Positions 32,592 through 45,777 of a DNA stretch of 64,000 nt are shown here, one piece after another. The DNA is from Lactuca virosa (lineage: Eukaryota; Streptophyta; Magnoliopsida; Asterales; Asteraceae): contig CAKMRJ010003334.1 of assembly GCA_928212115.1 (NCBI GenBank), positions 24,465,813-24,529,812 of the forward strand, written 5' to 3'. The stretch's first letter is position 1, and the number at the start of each line of letters is the position of its first letter. Under the pieces are notes generated by a model that was given only the letters and a program-made list of their open reading frames with translations, made no database searches and was not told where the DNA came from. The translations under genes were made by a program, and so were the position numbers.

Positions 32592-34646
32592 AATTTTCAC
32601 CCAAACTCATATTTTAACATATTAAACTCCATAAAGTCATATTTTAATCATATTTTGGGGAAATCTTTACCATAAATAATATCTTTTGTACAAGACATTA
32701 TTTAAGGGTTGGTTGACTTTTTCAAGAAGTTATGACACCATACCCACTTTATGTCACTATTCACTCCTTACCGCATCAAATCACAGTCCTTTTATGCCTC
32801 TTCCAACACTCCATTTGACTTATTTACACTAAATCCACCTAAAAGATCTATATCTCACTTACTCCCCAAAATAATCATTCACCACATTCTTAAAACAAAT
32901 ATTCTCTCTCCTTCATTCTCAATTTTTCCTCCCTGGAACCAAGAACTCGAGGAAGTCACGAGCTCTTCCTCTATTGTTGGTAAGTTTCTCATTTCTACTC
33001 TTGAATATTCTACACTCCTACACTTATATGATGGATTTCTTATGCAAATATCGTCATATTTGTTCTTAGATCTTCAAATCCTCAAGCATTCTCCAAGTGT
33101 TCTTGACTTGGAAACCCCCTCTCTTCAACATCCATCTCAAGGAATCACTCAAGGTGAGTTCATACCCCTACCTTTTCATGTTTTCTTCAAGTTTAGGGGT
33201 GAATACAAGTTATAACACCAACAACTTAACTAAACTCAAACATCAGCTTTCAACAGGAAAGTTTAGTTCCATTCACAGACTGTTTTGAACATCTTAAACT
33301 TTTTAGTTTTCAAAATTGTACCAGGTGCAAATAGTTCTGGTTTATACCTTTCTAATGACTACTTGCACAAGTTCATACAATTTTTCTACAATTTATGGCG
33401 AATTTTATAAAACTGTCTATCATTTCAGCAACAATTTCGGACCAGTCTGTGAAGTTGAACATTTTCACACAAGTTAAAGTTCACTAAAAATCATAATAAA
33501 AATTATGAACAAACTAGACACGTTTTCTAAACTCTCAAAGTTTACGGATTCGGATTTCGACCTTCAATGATTTTTCTATAATTTTTCTAAGAACAGGAAC
33601 AGAAAAGTTAAAAACTAGAAACTAGTTAACAATTCCATTTACACCTTGTAACTTGCTGAGCAAGGTGTGTACTATTATATAAATACATGTTTATATTTCA
33701 TATCATTTACCTTAGTAAAAAGGTATAAATAATATACAAATGATTACTACCACTACAAACATTTGACAAACTATAATAGGTATAGTTTATGGTACATTAA
33801 CACTACGAACTCACTAAGGAATGTTCTATTCCTACTACAAAAGGATTTTCAATTACACCACACGTAAACTCGTTAAATCAGGTTGTGAGGCACTACTTCA
33901 TTGTACTCTTAGAGTACTGGTTAATAATCTTGTAGTTATAGCCAGAGTCTCTTGTAGGGAGAGCGTGATACTTGTATATAGATCTATATTAGGATTGACA
34001 ACCCACACCCAAGCTGCTTGCAACAGCTCGGCCGGCAGGTCAGGGGTGACAAATGTCATAACATTTTGACGCCTGGACAACGTCGTAACAGGTCTACTAT
34101 GTCATAGTATGGTTATAATAACTCACATAGGGAAATAACGACACATATAGTTTACGGGAATTCTTATATTAAGAAGGGTTTTATTTATTTAAAATTTCAT
34201 ATACTATCATAAGTACGGAAAATACTTGTACATTTCAGTCTTTGGGTCTTAAGACTACAGATCATTTCATAAGGAAAATATTGGATTTTTCTTGAACAAA
34301 CTCTACATTTACTAATAAACAGATTTCAACTCTTCATACAAAAGCTTATGAACTCACCAACTTAATTGTTGACACTCTTTCAAAATTACTTGTATTCTCA
34401 GGAAATCAGTGAAACAGGTAACCAACTGCTTTTGAGGATGGGACGCAAAGACGTCAAATAATACATTTTTGTCATCATAATGTAATTGATTTTGAAACAT
34501 GTAACTCATACTATGGTGTAACTTCTTCAATTATATTTATGATGGTTGTATTTACTTTGATCACTATTATACTCGTTGTTATGATACTATACATGAAGTC
34601 AGCCCACCCCCGGACGTTTCCGCCATCCTTGGTTTGGGGTGTGACA
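32592..34646 (+). repeat. Gypsy-A 3' LTR, second part
   Basis: Continues the LTR broken at 22319 and ends GGTTTGGGGTGTGACA. It carries an ACTCACCAAC block near 34346 followed by TATTCTCAGG, which matches the conserved downstream block of the other gypsy LTRs. The 154-residue ORF at 32751-33215 is in this LTR and has no domain. Confidence 0.75.
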
Positions 34647-34975
34647 ACTTGTCATCACGACTATGAGATTTACCACTTATTTAAGCGAGTATTATACACT
34701 TTTACGTATATGCTTATCGAACGTACTCAACTTTTATAAACTTTATGCAACGTAAATGATTTTGCCTACTGACTTATCCACGTATAATTTAGGGCTGTGA
34801 GTTTTTTGTATACACTAGTTAGTGACTTTTATAGTGAGACACTATTCATTTCCCTAGGTAGAAATACTAAGAAGACCCTTACTACTATAACCTTTAATCA
34901 TTCGGAGTGAGATACATATATACATAAATCTATACGGGTTGACACCCCTACATCTGGTTGCTAGCTACACGTGAT
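34647..34975 (+). repeat. Fragment of a Gypsy-A-like LTR
   Basis: The stretch GAGTGAGATACATATATACA, ATCTATACGGGTTGACACCC and GGTTGCTAGC resembles 33955-34030 in the Gypsy-A LTR with many changes, in the same orientation. It is taken as a truncated relative; the boundaries are uncertain. Confidence 0.5.
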
Positions 34976-37911
34976 TTTTTGAAGAACGATTCTCGATTTG
35001 GCAAAATTTGTCATAATTGGAGCAATTTTGGTGAGTCTCTCTCTATGATCTCTCTTAATTTCATTGAATTTGTGCGTTGCGTTTTTGATTTGCGATCATT
35101 TGACTCGTTGGATCAAATTTTTTTGAAAAACTCGTTTGTTATGATCCAATCTCATATTCGTTTGGTTGATTTGATTTTAAATTTGCAATAGTCCAATTTT
35201 GATCCAGATCTTGTTCAAAATTTAGTCCAATTTTGATATACATGTTACTGTTCGAAGTCCATGAGCCCATTTGATCCAAATTTTGCTATATGTTACTGTT
35301 CACGTATCTTGAGCCCAAACTCAATGTTACTGTTCATCGATCCATCTCTTTAACCTCTTTAAATCCGATCTTTTATCCATTTGTTCTTAATTTTCCGTAT
35401 TCAGTAAATGATGTTGATCGTATCGCAAATCCAAATTCATTCATTTGTCATATTATATCTGATTATCTTCAACTACTCGAAGTTGTGAATTCAATTTGTT
35501 ATTTGACTTCTTTGTTTGTATCAATTTACAAAATCGATTGAAGAGTCAAAACAAAAAGTAAAAATTGTTATTCTTGGTTCAACTTGTACGCATGCTTCAC
35601 TGTGTTGTACAATTGGATTATCATCATGTAATTCTTGAGTTTGATGATTGAATATCAATTTTTGGTTGTCTAATTGATGATATTTGAAGTTGAATTTGTT
35701 GATATAAGGCTTATTGTATGATCGATGGGTCTGTATAAGTGAATGAAGGACTGGAATCGAATGGATAATAGTCGATGATTTGAAATCGAAGTATTTGGGG
35801 TCAACGAGTCATGCTTTTGGATTTGATTGCAGAATCGAATTTGGATTCATGTTTAAGGGTCGAACAAATGTTGTTTAGGTTAAGAATCGAAAGCATTGAG
35901 GTCGATTGTGATTATTGGATGCAGAAAGCGATTCGATTGATGTTGTATTTGTTATATCAAAGCTCAATGGGAAGAACGTGATAACAAATTTTTTGATCGA
36001 TTAGGAAGACTTGGTTTGTGAAAAGCTAATGTTGAAAGTCGATTGAACGAAAGATGTGAAATTGATTTGGGTTTGCTTTCGAAGGGGTGTACATGATTGT
36101 CGATTGATAACAAAGACTTTGAAATCGATTGGAATGTCGACTGTGAACTGTGAACTTGAATCAGGATTCGTTTTGGTGATGTCGATGGTGCGAAGCCATG
36201 GATTTTGAAAGCGAATGAGGGTATTTGTTTTTGGGGTACTTTTGATTTTCAAAGGATGGTTTGGGGACGAACGGACCTTGGGTTGTGAACAAATAATCGA
36301 AGTTGATTTGGTGACTGACTTGTTTGTATTTGGGAAGTCGACAATTGAACGAAACGTTGATATAGATGATTTTGGGAAGAACTAGTTATAACGAAATGTT
36401 GATTCAGAGAGTAAATGTGAATGATTCAGACGAGATTCAGAGGCTTCGTATGCCTTCGTTTTTGTTAAAATGGTTGTGAAAAATTTTCGTTAGTTTGGTG
36501 CTCTGATTGAATCTAACGAAGGGGAGAGAGAAAAATTTCCATAAAATGGTGCTGAGGATTTCGTACGAAGGGAATTTGCTTGTGAAACAAAATTGGAGAA
36601 GAATTAACGAAGTGAAGAAGGACAAGTTTTCGTTAATCCGTTGGTGGTGCAAAACTTTCGTTAAAAAGGATGAAAATTTTCGTTAAATTGGAGCTGTAAG
36701 AAGTTTCGTTCAAATGGGTGATGAAGGTGGATTCGTACGAATTGAGAAGAAGAAAGCTTAAAAGTTTCGTATATAGCTCTTGAAATTTCGACAGTTTGAC
36801 AAATTTTCGAATGATTGGGACAATTTTTCGTATGTTTGGAATGAAAAAGAAGAATTTTCGAATTTGGTCCCTGAAATTTCGACAGTTCGGCAGCAAGTAC
36901 TCAGTTTAGAAAATGGACTGATTTTGCTGAAAAATTAAAGAATATACATTTCAGGCCCCTACAGTTTATGCGAATTGACGCTTTCTACCCAACTTCGGAA
37001 AAGGGGGAGAGTTTCGCATATTTGGCTGTTTTGGGCGCACCGGGTCACTGCAGAATTTTGAAATTGACAATTTCTACCCATTTTTGAGAAAATTTTGTCA
37101 AAGGCGGTCCGTGAACGAAGTTAACAATTGAAGATTTTTTGGGTTTTCCGGATTGAAGCACAAAGTTTATGCCACATGTTAAGGGGGGTTTTGACACGAA
37201 AAATTCCGAATAGAGCACGTTCTCTTTCCTTGAAGGTTTTATAATCAAATTTCGATTATAAAAAGGGGGAGAAATTTATATGGAAATTCGAACTTGAATT
37301 TTTCATATTACGCGGATTTGAAGACCGAAGTGACCTTGAAATTTTGAAGTACACGAAATGATGCAATTAAAAGTTTGGAAGTGATTTCGTTTCGAAATGG
37401 GTTTGGTTTTATTGAAGATTTTCGGGGTGTGTTTTTATGCTCAACTTTTAGGTGATTATTTGGAGTTTGAGAAGCTCATGATCATTCATTGATGCTTGGT
37501 TTGTATGGTCTCACGTCCTAGAGCCCAAATTGAATAATCATGGAAGAACTGAAGATTTGAAGTTCATTTCGACATGTGTCACCCTTGAGGCTCGGATCGC
37601 GTAGTTGCTCAAGTTTGGAAGATTTGAAGCGGGTCATTCATTCCTAACTTTGAGGGGGAGAATGTTGGGGTACAAAGTTATTCATGATTGACTTTGTAAA
37701 TGTTTGACTTTTGTAGACCCACTTGCATGTGGTGCATTAGCCTTATGATATGAGATAGAGAGTGAGAGAGACACATGTAAACACCTCTATATAAGGTGGG
37801 TTTAGTCCACTTGTATAGGTGTGCTTGAGAGGTGTAAACGTTGAGTGTGTGAGTGTGTGTTATTTATGTAGATGTAGATCTATGTCCTTTTTTGTAACAC
37901 CATACATATTC
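34976..37911 (+). mobile_element. LARD-like non-coding LTR retrotransposon, 5' end missing
   Basis: A 2.7-kb stretch without any credible ORF runs up to a clear polypurine tract GAGGGGGAGAA (37652-37662) followed by TGTTGGGGTAC, an LTR start. The interior is G/T-rich with many TTTTCGTTAA and ATCGAATT-like words (36470-36900). This fits a large retrotransposon derivative lacking coding sequence. No matching 5' LTR or PBS is visible upstream. Confidence 0.55.
37663..37911 (+). repeat. 3' LTR of the LARD-like element
   Basis: Starts TGTTGGGGTAC after the PPT, has a TATA box CTATATAAGG at 37788-37797, and probably ends ACACCATACA near 37911. The end is uncertain because no partner LTR is available. 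Confidence 0.55.
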
Positions 37912-39333
37912 AATACATCTCCTGAACACCAAAATTACCATGTTCATTGTGCAATATTTAATTCCACATGCCAAACCATGTTCTTTAATCACTATAGGTT
38001 CGGGTTAGCACTTTTGGCTGACTCAATCTGGTCAGTATGTTTGATACTTGGTAATTTCGTCTGACCCGGTAAAAATTTACTTACCCACCTCCTGACTCGA
38101 TCTCATACAAAAAAGAAGCTGACTCGATCATTTTGCTTGATTTCCCTTCATGTTCCCTTGTCCTAAAACACGTATACTCTTCACATCTTTCTTCTTCATC
38201 GCCAAATTGATGAACGAGCAAGGCTACAACTCCATCGTTTCTTCCTCAAACTTCGGTCACCCCTTCTCATGCTCCAGTAACGACTTCCTCTACTTCCAAT
38301 CCTCCTGCCGAGCATCATCATCGCTGTAACAGGCAGCCCCATCATCAATAATCCACCACTGTATACTCTTCGCATCTTTATTCTTAGTTCGTGGATTTTG
38401 TCCCAATTTGTTTGGAACTTTGTAGTTCATGGATTTACCCCAAATTCTTTCAATATGGATTTGTTTGGAGCTTTATAGTTCGTGGATTTTCCCATATTTT
38501 AAACACAGATCACGCAATTCGTCTCATTCTTAAACTTATGTAAATTATTCTTAATCCTTTGAGTTCTAATTAAACAAATCTTACCTCTATTTTGTTGTGG
38601 CTTTAATACTAAACGCCAACTTTCTACTTCATATTCTTCTTATAGATATTGGACGATGCAATTCACTCCAACGTTACAAAATATACATTTTGATCATTTT
38701 CATGTTCTTCAGTTTTCATGTCAATAGGAGTATGATTTTCTATGACTTGATAAATGGGTTAAATTATAGATGCAATGTTAAATTAGTTTAAAAAGAAACT
38801 TGTTGTGTGTATGTGTGTATTTGTGTATGTGTGTATATTTGTGTGTATGAATCATTTCAGATTATTTGGATTCGACTTTTTAGCAGTCAAAGGGGCTTTT
38901 TTATAACTCCAAGGTTCATATGAATTGTTTCATATTTGAAATTTTCATGGATAAGATCATCTAACCCAATAAGTGGAGCAATTATAACAATTTTTCTATT
39001 GAAAAGATTACATATCATATCTGAAATCTAAAAGTCTCAAGCTTTACATCTCAGAAGTCAAACAATATAGTGAATCGACCATATAATTTCCTTTACATTT
39101 AACACTAGATTTCAGTTTCATATCCATTTCCTTGAAATATTTATATGAAATTTATGTTATGAGATTCATTATTTCAAGTCATGGAGACTGGTACACACTG
39201 TTGGAATAATTTTGGTTACAAGAGTTCAACTCATGAGTCCTACATCCATCTTTAAGGACCTGTTTTGTTTTGCGAGACATGACTATATAGAACAACTTGT
39301 ACTACTATCTCGGTGTTTAGAATCCATTGGACT
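37912..39333. other. Unassigned non-coding DNA
   Basis: No gene supported. It includes a (TG)n-like stretch (38797-38850). This sequence appears to continue at 46812-47024 on the other side of Gypsy-D; no domain is recognizable in either half. Confidence 0.4.
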
Positions 39334-39849
39334 GATACTGTGACATCCCCAAATTCACGATCATTTTAAAAAATTTTGTTTATGCTTATTTAAAAATCAG
39401 AGTATCCATTTTAAAGAATAATATTGCGGAATTTATTTCCAGAAAACATGATAAAGATATTATCAAAGCATTTCCGAAGAAATGTATTTTGTTTATATTA
39501 AAACATTGGGATGTCATCGTCAATACAGAAACATAAGCATAAACAGACCTTACATTCATTTACATTAATGATTTATATCTCCTTTAATCTCTCAATGTAA
39601 TGTATCTTCGTATCGACACCTGTGATACAAATAATATGAGTGGGTCAGGTTGGGAAACCTGGTGAGTACATAGGGATTTCAACCCACAATAATATAATTA
39701 TTATGTTTAATCATCAAACAATTAACCTAACTTCCCATCCCCATTATCTTATTTATTCTTAAGGATCTACCCTAAGAATCATCTATTCTTCATTCATTCA
39801 TTCCTAAGGATTGTCCTAAGGAATAGGCATGGAGTCCATCGCTGCCAGG

Positions 39850-40028
39850 GTTTATGCAACAGACACTAAGTCCATAGCTGTCGAAGTTATCTAATAGGCG
39901 CTAAATCCATAGCTGCCAACGTTCATTTGTAAGACACTAAGTCTATAACTGCCAATGACCATCTATAGGGCACTAAATCCATAGCTGCCAACATCCATTC
40001 ATAAGGTACTAATTCCATAGTTGTCGGG
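39850..40028. repeat. Tandem array of about 40-bp units in Gypsy-D 3' LTR
   Basis: Five imperfect copies containing CACTAAGTCCATAGCTGCCAA and spacer. The array lies 510-690 bp from the LTR 3' end. It is absent from the other LTR, whose centre has been replaced. Confidence 0.85.
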
Positions 40029-41737
40029 GTTTTTAGAGTACATCTGGTGAACACATAGTTCAAAAACACCTACAGGTTGCGAGCCTGCTAGCGTTCCACT
40101 GGATTGTCTAAAATAATCGGTGGTCGTCATTTATACCCTGCTAGATGACTGGATCATCATTAAGGTCAAGGATTCTCATCATCTTTCACCTCTCATCATC
40201 TATATAATCTTTCATATCTCATCTTTCATCTACCCATCTTTACCCAACATATTTATGGGTATAAAAATACATATACAATTTAAATCAAGTAAAACATGTA
40301 TAAATCGTTCATCTAGCTAGATATGAAGAACACAGATAATAGGCACATATAGCACGTATTAATATTAAATACTTCATATTTATGTGTAAGATGAAAGTAA
40401 CTATGCACTCACTTGTTAAAGTGATGACTTCGAACTCGGGCAGCGCTTCGCTTCTAACAATTTTATTTTCCTTCGACAAAACCTAGTATCATTATCACCA
40501 GATTTTAGTCTAATATTTATTGCGACTAATTATTAGTCTAGATTTGTTATTTACTCAAGGTCTATGAGCAATATTGTTTTTTTCTTGTAGTATATAAGTG
40601 TTAAACAATACTTTTCAACTACTAACAGACAGGGGCCAAACATGAAACACCGAAGGGCATGACCATTTTGGCATTTAAGTTGTTCTGAAATCCAACAACC
40701 ACATGCGGCCCTTCAAACCAGATTCCCCATACCGTGAGCAGTTAAAAGGTATTATAACAACACTTCGTATAATTTATAATACTTAGCACATATATTGTTT
40801 ATAGGTTCATAATAACGATAATGAACTTAAACATAATTTATACTTAAAGTAGGGTAATCATAACTTACTTAGAAAGGGATTTTAGCTAGGAGTCGAGCTC
40901 TGCAGGGGCAGAACTTTGTCGCTGAATCTTTCTAAAAAAGATTCTTGTAGCGCTTTACCGCTCACCTTAATATACTAAAACTATAGAAAGAGAAGTCGGA
41001 TCACGAGGGACCGAAATGCTCGGTGGATAAGAAGAGAAAGACTATTGAATCAAGATATTGGTGCAAGAAATATGAGAGCCTAAAGGCTCTTATTTATAGT
41101 AATTGAATTTTCAAAAACCACCCTCTATAGTTACTTAAATGACTAAACATCCATTTATAATACTATTTTAAATAGATTTAACGATATTCGTACTAAACTA
41201 ATGTCAAAAGTACTCAACACTAGTCTTATAACGACTGCATCGTCAATACCTTTCTAATGATATATACATATGTATATATATGTATACGTATATATGATTC
41301 ATATTTATTTTAATACGTAAATATGCTATTATAAATTATAACTCCTTCATACGAACTCCGTTTTTTAACGTTCTTTATATCCACGCGTAGCTATCGACGA
41401 GATCTACAATTTTCGTTTAGACTTCGTAGGCTAGTTTTGACTTTATTTTTTTGTCCATATTTTTATAAAATTAAATGATTTTGCTAAAATCATAACTCTC
41501 TCGTACGGACTCCGTTTTTTGCATTCTCTTTCTCAAAATTCTTATTTTAAAAAGTACTACGATTTTCTTTTTGGTGGTTTTAGCGAAAAGTCAACCATTC
41601 TCTTCATAACTTTTTACATCATACATTCGTTGTGGGCGACTGACTTTTATATCTTATAAAAATTATATCTAATTCATACGGAGTCGGATTTCTACGAAAT
41701 TTATATTTTCGGGATCGGGAAGACGTGTACTTTCTAA

Positions 41738-41741
<4 letters not shown>

Positions 41742-41808
<67 letters not shown>
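41742..41808. repeat. (AT)n(GT)n microsatellite in Gypsy-D 3' LTR
   Basis: About 19 AT and 14 GT units. The matching site in the other LTR (46481-46560) is (AT)n followed by ACACACACATACATG, so the tract has changed independently. Confidence 0.95.
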
Positions 41809-41811
<3 letters not shown>

Positions 41812-42050
41812 GGCGAACTTGTTTTTACGATTTACGGACAATACAACTGATTTTTCCTATTTTATTATATTATAATAATCATGAAACACATAATATTCAC
41901 ATAATTCTTCTTTATTAAATCAAATAGGTTACAATTGTTGACCATAATTATTACTTTGGTTAAGATTATTTATCCTAGATAATCTTTAAAAAAATCATTT
42001 TTAACGCTTGTTATATCTTAATTGACTAGCCCGAATCTGCGGGTGTTACA

Positions 42051-43017
42051 ATTATCTCCCCCTTAAGTTGATTACGTCCCGAAATCATCAACAAAATAGG
42101 GCTTGTATAATGACTCCGTATGTTACCTTTCCATCCTAGGTGGTAATCGTAACTCTTATATCTTTTCAAATGAGTATCTAACTCTAGGACTCCTTGACTG
42201 CTGGCGGTGCGCAATCTTGCACCCACTGTTTATCCTATGTTGTACTTTCAATCTTAACCTTCGAGTTACAAACTCGGTCGTGATTGGAGACTCCTGCTTC
42301 TTCTTAAACATAATTAACTTAAGATAAGGTCTTTACTTCAACTATCGTAACAACCCGATGGACCCTGTTCTAATGACCTTTCATTGTATGATGCAACGCT
42401 TAGACTCATGTCTTTTTATGTCAGATTCCAGAATGAAAGATACTTTCCTTCATGTTCTAATGTGATATAATCACATTCTAGCATATAGCACTTCTAGCTA
42501 CAAGCTTCTTACTTTAACAGAGATCGTGATACTTCTATTGATCGCTTCGATTATCTTTTACTTCAATCTTCTGGCTTAAGTCGGATGCTACATCGAACTT
42601 GGTTCTCTGAACCACGTACAATACTTATCTTAGCCGAACTGGATTTAATATAACCATTAGGGTCAGAATAATAATCATCTTCTTAGTCATTACCGAAACG
42701 ATGGTAACGACAGACATGAACAAAACGGAATCAATTACTAATGCCTTGGTAACCTTGTGACTTTCCCTGATCCAAGTGCAAGTCTTGTGCTTCCAGTAGT
42801 ATAGGTCTCTACTACCTTTAACACCTACTCATACTCGTCCCAAGTATTGCCTCTCAGTTCATCAAGTCACCATACAAGAATTTCACATAGTTATTTAACA
42901 CATCGGATAACATAATTAAGGCTTATATTACTTCTTGAAACGATTACATATATATTCGAGTTCACCCTACTCTATGCCTCTTATATTAGGCTACACCACA
43001 TGATACTATCTATATGG
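42051..43017 (-). other. Gypsy-D interior between gag and PPT
   Basis: About 970 bp that should hold pol in an autonomous element. Six-frame reading shows only short broken frames and no protease, RT or integrase motif. The PPT complement is at 42051-42066. Confidence 0.6.
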
Positions 43018-44247
43018 TTACTTTATAGATCCTTTCTCATAATCCCTTGCATCGTCACATGCTTCATCAAGGATCATTTGGAATGCTCTTGCCTTTGGCT
43101 TTGGCGCATTCAATCTTGCTGCTTCATTTTTCTTCGGGCAATCTTTTGACATGCCCATTGTCTCCGCATCCGTAACATACCTTATCATTAATAGTATAAT
43201 ACCTGGAATAGTGACCGATCCTCCCATACTTATAACAAGTTACTTCTCCGTCGCATCTCCCATAATGCTTCTTCTTGAACTTTTCACACCACTTGGCTCC
43301 ATACTTTTGGTCATCCAGGTTGGACTTCAAGAATCTTCCTTTCTTATCAGATCTTGAGGATCCTTCAAGCTTCCTCTTTTCTCATTCCTTATCTTTTTCT
43401 AGACCCTTTTCTCTTATCTGGGTCTCTACATTCTTAGCTGCCCAGATGACGGCTTTCAAGGTGGTTGCTTGTTTGACAATTGGATCAAAGTCTGCTGGTA
43501 ATCCGTTGGCAAACTTGTTGACCTTGGAGAGTTAAGTTGGAACCAAATAACGAACAAGCTTCATTTTCTCTGTAAACTTGCAGCATACTCGATGACACTC
43601 ATCCTTCCCTTCTTCAGATTCTAAAACTCGTTGTTGATTTCCAGAAGATCCTGCTCAGAGCAGTACTGCATTTTTAGTTGTACCAAAAAGTCTTCCCAAG
43701 ACATCTTACTAGCTTCTCCCTTGGGCATGGTATCAACTAGTAGCTTCCACCAGCTTAATACCCCAGTCTTCAACAATGTTACCGTGAGAGCGGTCTTCTA
43801 TTTGTTGCTGCAGTCGCAACTTTCAAACATCATCTCCATCTCGGAGATCCATTCCATGACTTCCACCGGTGTTGGGCTTCCAGAAAAACTTGGTGGTTTT
43901 GATGCCATGAAATCCTTGTACTTAAATCCACGCCCATCATTTCCTCCATTGGGTTGGTTTCTTCTAACCACTCGTGGCTCAGCTTGACTGACAATCTGAC
44001 TATAGTTTCCTTCATCTGACTGTTCAATGTTCAGTTCAGGTTGTACAATTGGCACAGTAGGTTCATCCCTATTAAGCAATATTTGCCTCATCTCCTCCTT
44101 TTATTCGGCCATCATAACTCGAATCATAGCTTGGACTCATGCCATCGTGATTGGCTCGGGTGCAGCTGCTACCTCTGGTGCATGCTCAGTCACTTGTGGC
44201 TCAGACTGCTGGTTACCATTTCCCAATCCGCTTCGAGTTCTCACCAT
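43018..44247 (-). pseudogene. Gypsy-D gag with mutated zinc knuckles
   Basis: An N-terminus MVRTRSGLGNGNQ begins at 44247 and runs, after a stop, into the frame 43798-44091 with FKYKDFMASKPPSFSGSPTP and EVMEWISEMEMMFESCDCS, the usual Gag core start of this gypsy group. Further down, NKFANGLPADFDPIVKQATTL and KSNLDDQKYGAKWCEKFKK are readable. The knuckle region CYKYGRIGHYSRYY and CYGCGDNGH shows cysteines replaced by tyrosine in the first knuckle and the second knuckle broken by a frameshift. Gag would form the particle and bind RNA; this copy is dead. Confidence 0.85.
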
Positions 44248-44639
44248 GTCGATCTATACACCAAATCAGGCGTTTGGTGTGCAGTGACGAGAATTAAGAT
44301 ATGGAAAGTTTTTTTTTATGACAGACGTATAAATCCCTTTATCATTCCGAAAAGTTACATGTCAGTTCTAATACTGTAATTAAACGTTTAGAAATTTGAA
44401 CACATAAAATTTCCAGATCCGGTTGGCAATAGACCATAGATCCGATCAAATAATTGCATCATGAGGCATTTTATAGCTATACATCAATCATTTAGCATAT
44501 AAAAGCAATTTAGGCATCTTTCCTAAAATGAGCTAGTGCTCGTGTCTAAAATATAGCAGACACTCATCTCACAATCATCACTTAGCATTCTAAGTTTAAG
44601 TCTAAAAATCCTACAAATTCCTAGTTCGCTTAAACTAAT

Positions 44640-44651
44640 GCTCTAATAGCA
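44640..44651 (-). promoter_or_regulatory. Decayed Gypsy-D primer-binding site
   Basis: GCTCTAATAGCA on the plus strand, where GCTCTGATACCA is expected; two changes weaken pairing with initiator-Met tRNA. It ends two bases from the LTR at 44654. Confidence 0.8.
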
Positions 44652-45036
44652 ACTGTGACATCCCCAAATTCACGGTTATTTTAAAATTTTTATTTATGCT
44701 TATTTAAAAATCAGAGTATCCATTTTAAAAAATAATATTGCGGAATTTGTTCCCAGAAAACATGATAAAGATATTATCAACACATTTCCGAAGAAATGTA
44801 TTTTGTTTATATTAAAACATTGAGTTGTTATCGTTAATACAGAAATATAAGCATAAACAAACCTTTACATTCATTTACACTAATGATTTACATCTTCTTT
44901 AATCTCTCTGTTTACTGTATCTTCGTATCGACACCTGCCTGCAACTAAACAACGCTGCCGACCAATCGAGTTGTGCTGGCTGATGGCATACTTGATATTA
45001 TTCCTTCACTCCTCTATATATATAATACACGCTGAA

Positions 45037-45140
45037 GCTTTTTTTTTTTTTTTAAATCGAGACAAGGAGGATTCGAACCTGCATCTCACACAAACCAAAA
45101 CATACCACTTACCAGTTGAACTAAACAAAGCTTTAGATGC
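45037..45140 (-). mobile_element. SINE-like tRNA-derived sequence
   Basis: On the minus strand: TTTAGTTCAACTGGTAAG (A-box-like), then GGTTCGAATCC (a perfect B box), then a run of about 15 A. This is the layout of a tRNA-derived SINE head and tail. It does not fold as a full tRNA with the spacing seen, so it is not called a tRNA gene. Confidence 0.55.
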
Positions 45141-45194
45141 TTCTCTTTTATTTGTGTATATAACTCTTATATTTGATGTTTTAAATTATTATTA

Positions 45195-45777
45195 CTAATA
45201 ATATTATTATTAATATTATTATATATATATATATTAAAGTTGTGGAGAAAAGGAATAGTTAACTTGATACATTTTGTCCAGCTTTGGTCCCTTGAATTAC
45301 ATTTCCGGTCCCTGTACTTCTTTAATTAATTTATTCATGTCCTTTTGTTTGTGTTCCATTCAACTTCCCATTTTTTTGGCAGAATTGGTCCCTGTATTAT
45401 TGTTGGAAGTTAGGAATACTAAATTTGGATGTTTTTTTGGCAACTTTGCTCATTATTCTTTACCCATTTTGACACTTTTGGTCCTTGCAATCAATATTTT
45501 TACACTTTTTTGGAACCTTTTAATATTTAAAGTTTGGCCACAAAACTTTAACGGTTTGACAACTTTGATCCCTTTTCTAAAAAGTTGCTAATTCCTACCC
45601 CTTTAATTCTTTAGCCATTTTCACACTTCTGGTCCTTGCAGTCAAAACTTTTATATTTTTTGTCCGGGGCAAAGCCCAGACTTTTCATCCTTGCACTTTC
45701 TATGTCTGTCATATTTATCAATTTGGAAACAACATTGAAAGCTTCTGGCCCCCGCGTAGCGGGGGTAACCTTTCTAG
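45195..45777 (+). mobile_element. Non-autonomous Helitron
   Basis: The 3' end has a GC hairpin CCCCCGC-GTA-GCGGGGG (45749-45765) followed nine bases later by the terminal CTAG (45774-45777) and then T, the classical Helitron ending. The start is placed near TATATATATTAAAGTTGTGG at about 45210-45240, a head shared with the Helitron at 53293-54170. No Rep/helicase. The 5' terminus is approximate. Confidence 0.72.

Larger units (their letters stand above)
20764..34646 (+). mobile_element. Gypsy-A: 5'-truncated Ty3/gypsy element split by Gypsy-B
   Basis: From 20764 the element has the end of integrase, a polypurine tract ACCGGGGGGATGA (21523-21535) and a 3' LTR that starts TGTGACAACC at 21536. 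The LTR is interrupted at 22319 by Gypsy-B and resumes at 32592, ending GGGGTGTGACA at 34646, for about 2.84 kb of LTR. Everything upstream of the integrase end is missing. Confidence 0.82.
39339..42050 (-). repeat. Gypsy-D 3' LTR (2712 bp)
   Basis: On the element strand it opens TGTAACACCCGCAGATTC, close to the Gypsy-F start TGTAACGCCCGTAGATCC. A TATA-like box (complement of TTATTTATAG, 41090-41099) lies about 950 bp from the LTR start. The last 280 bp match the end of the other LTR. Confidence 0.9.

Noticed and set aside
32751..33215. 154-residue ORF
   Set aside because: It lies wholly in the Gypsy-A LTR, has no domain, and is low in complexity typical of CT-rich LTR leaders.
45037..45140. 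tRNA gene candidate (A and B boxes)
   Set aside because: The B box is good, but the sequence does not make a cloverleaf with a matching acceptor stem and has an A-tail, so it is called SINE-like.
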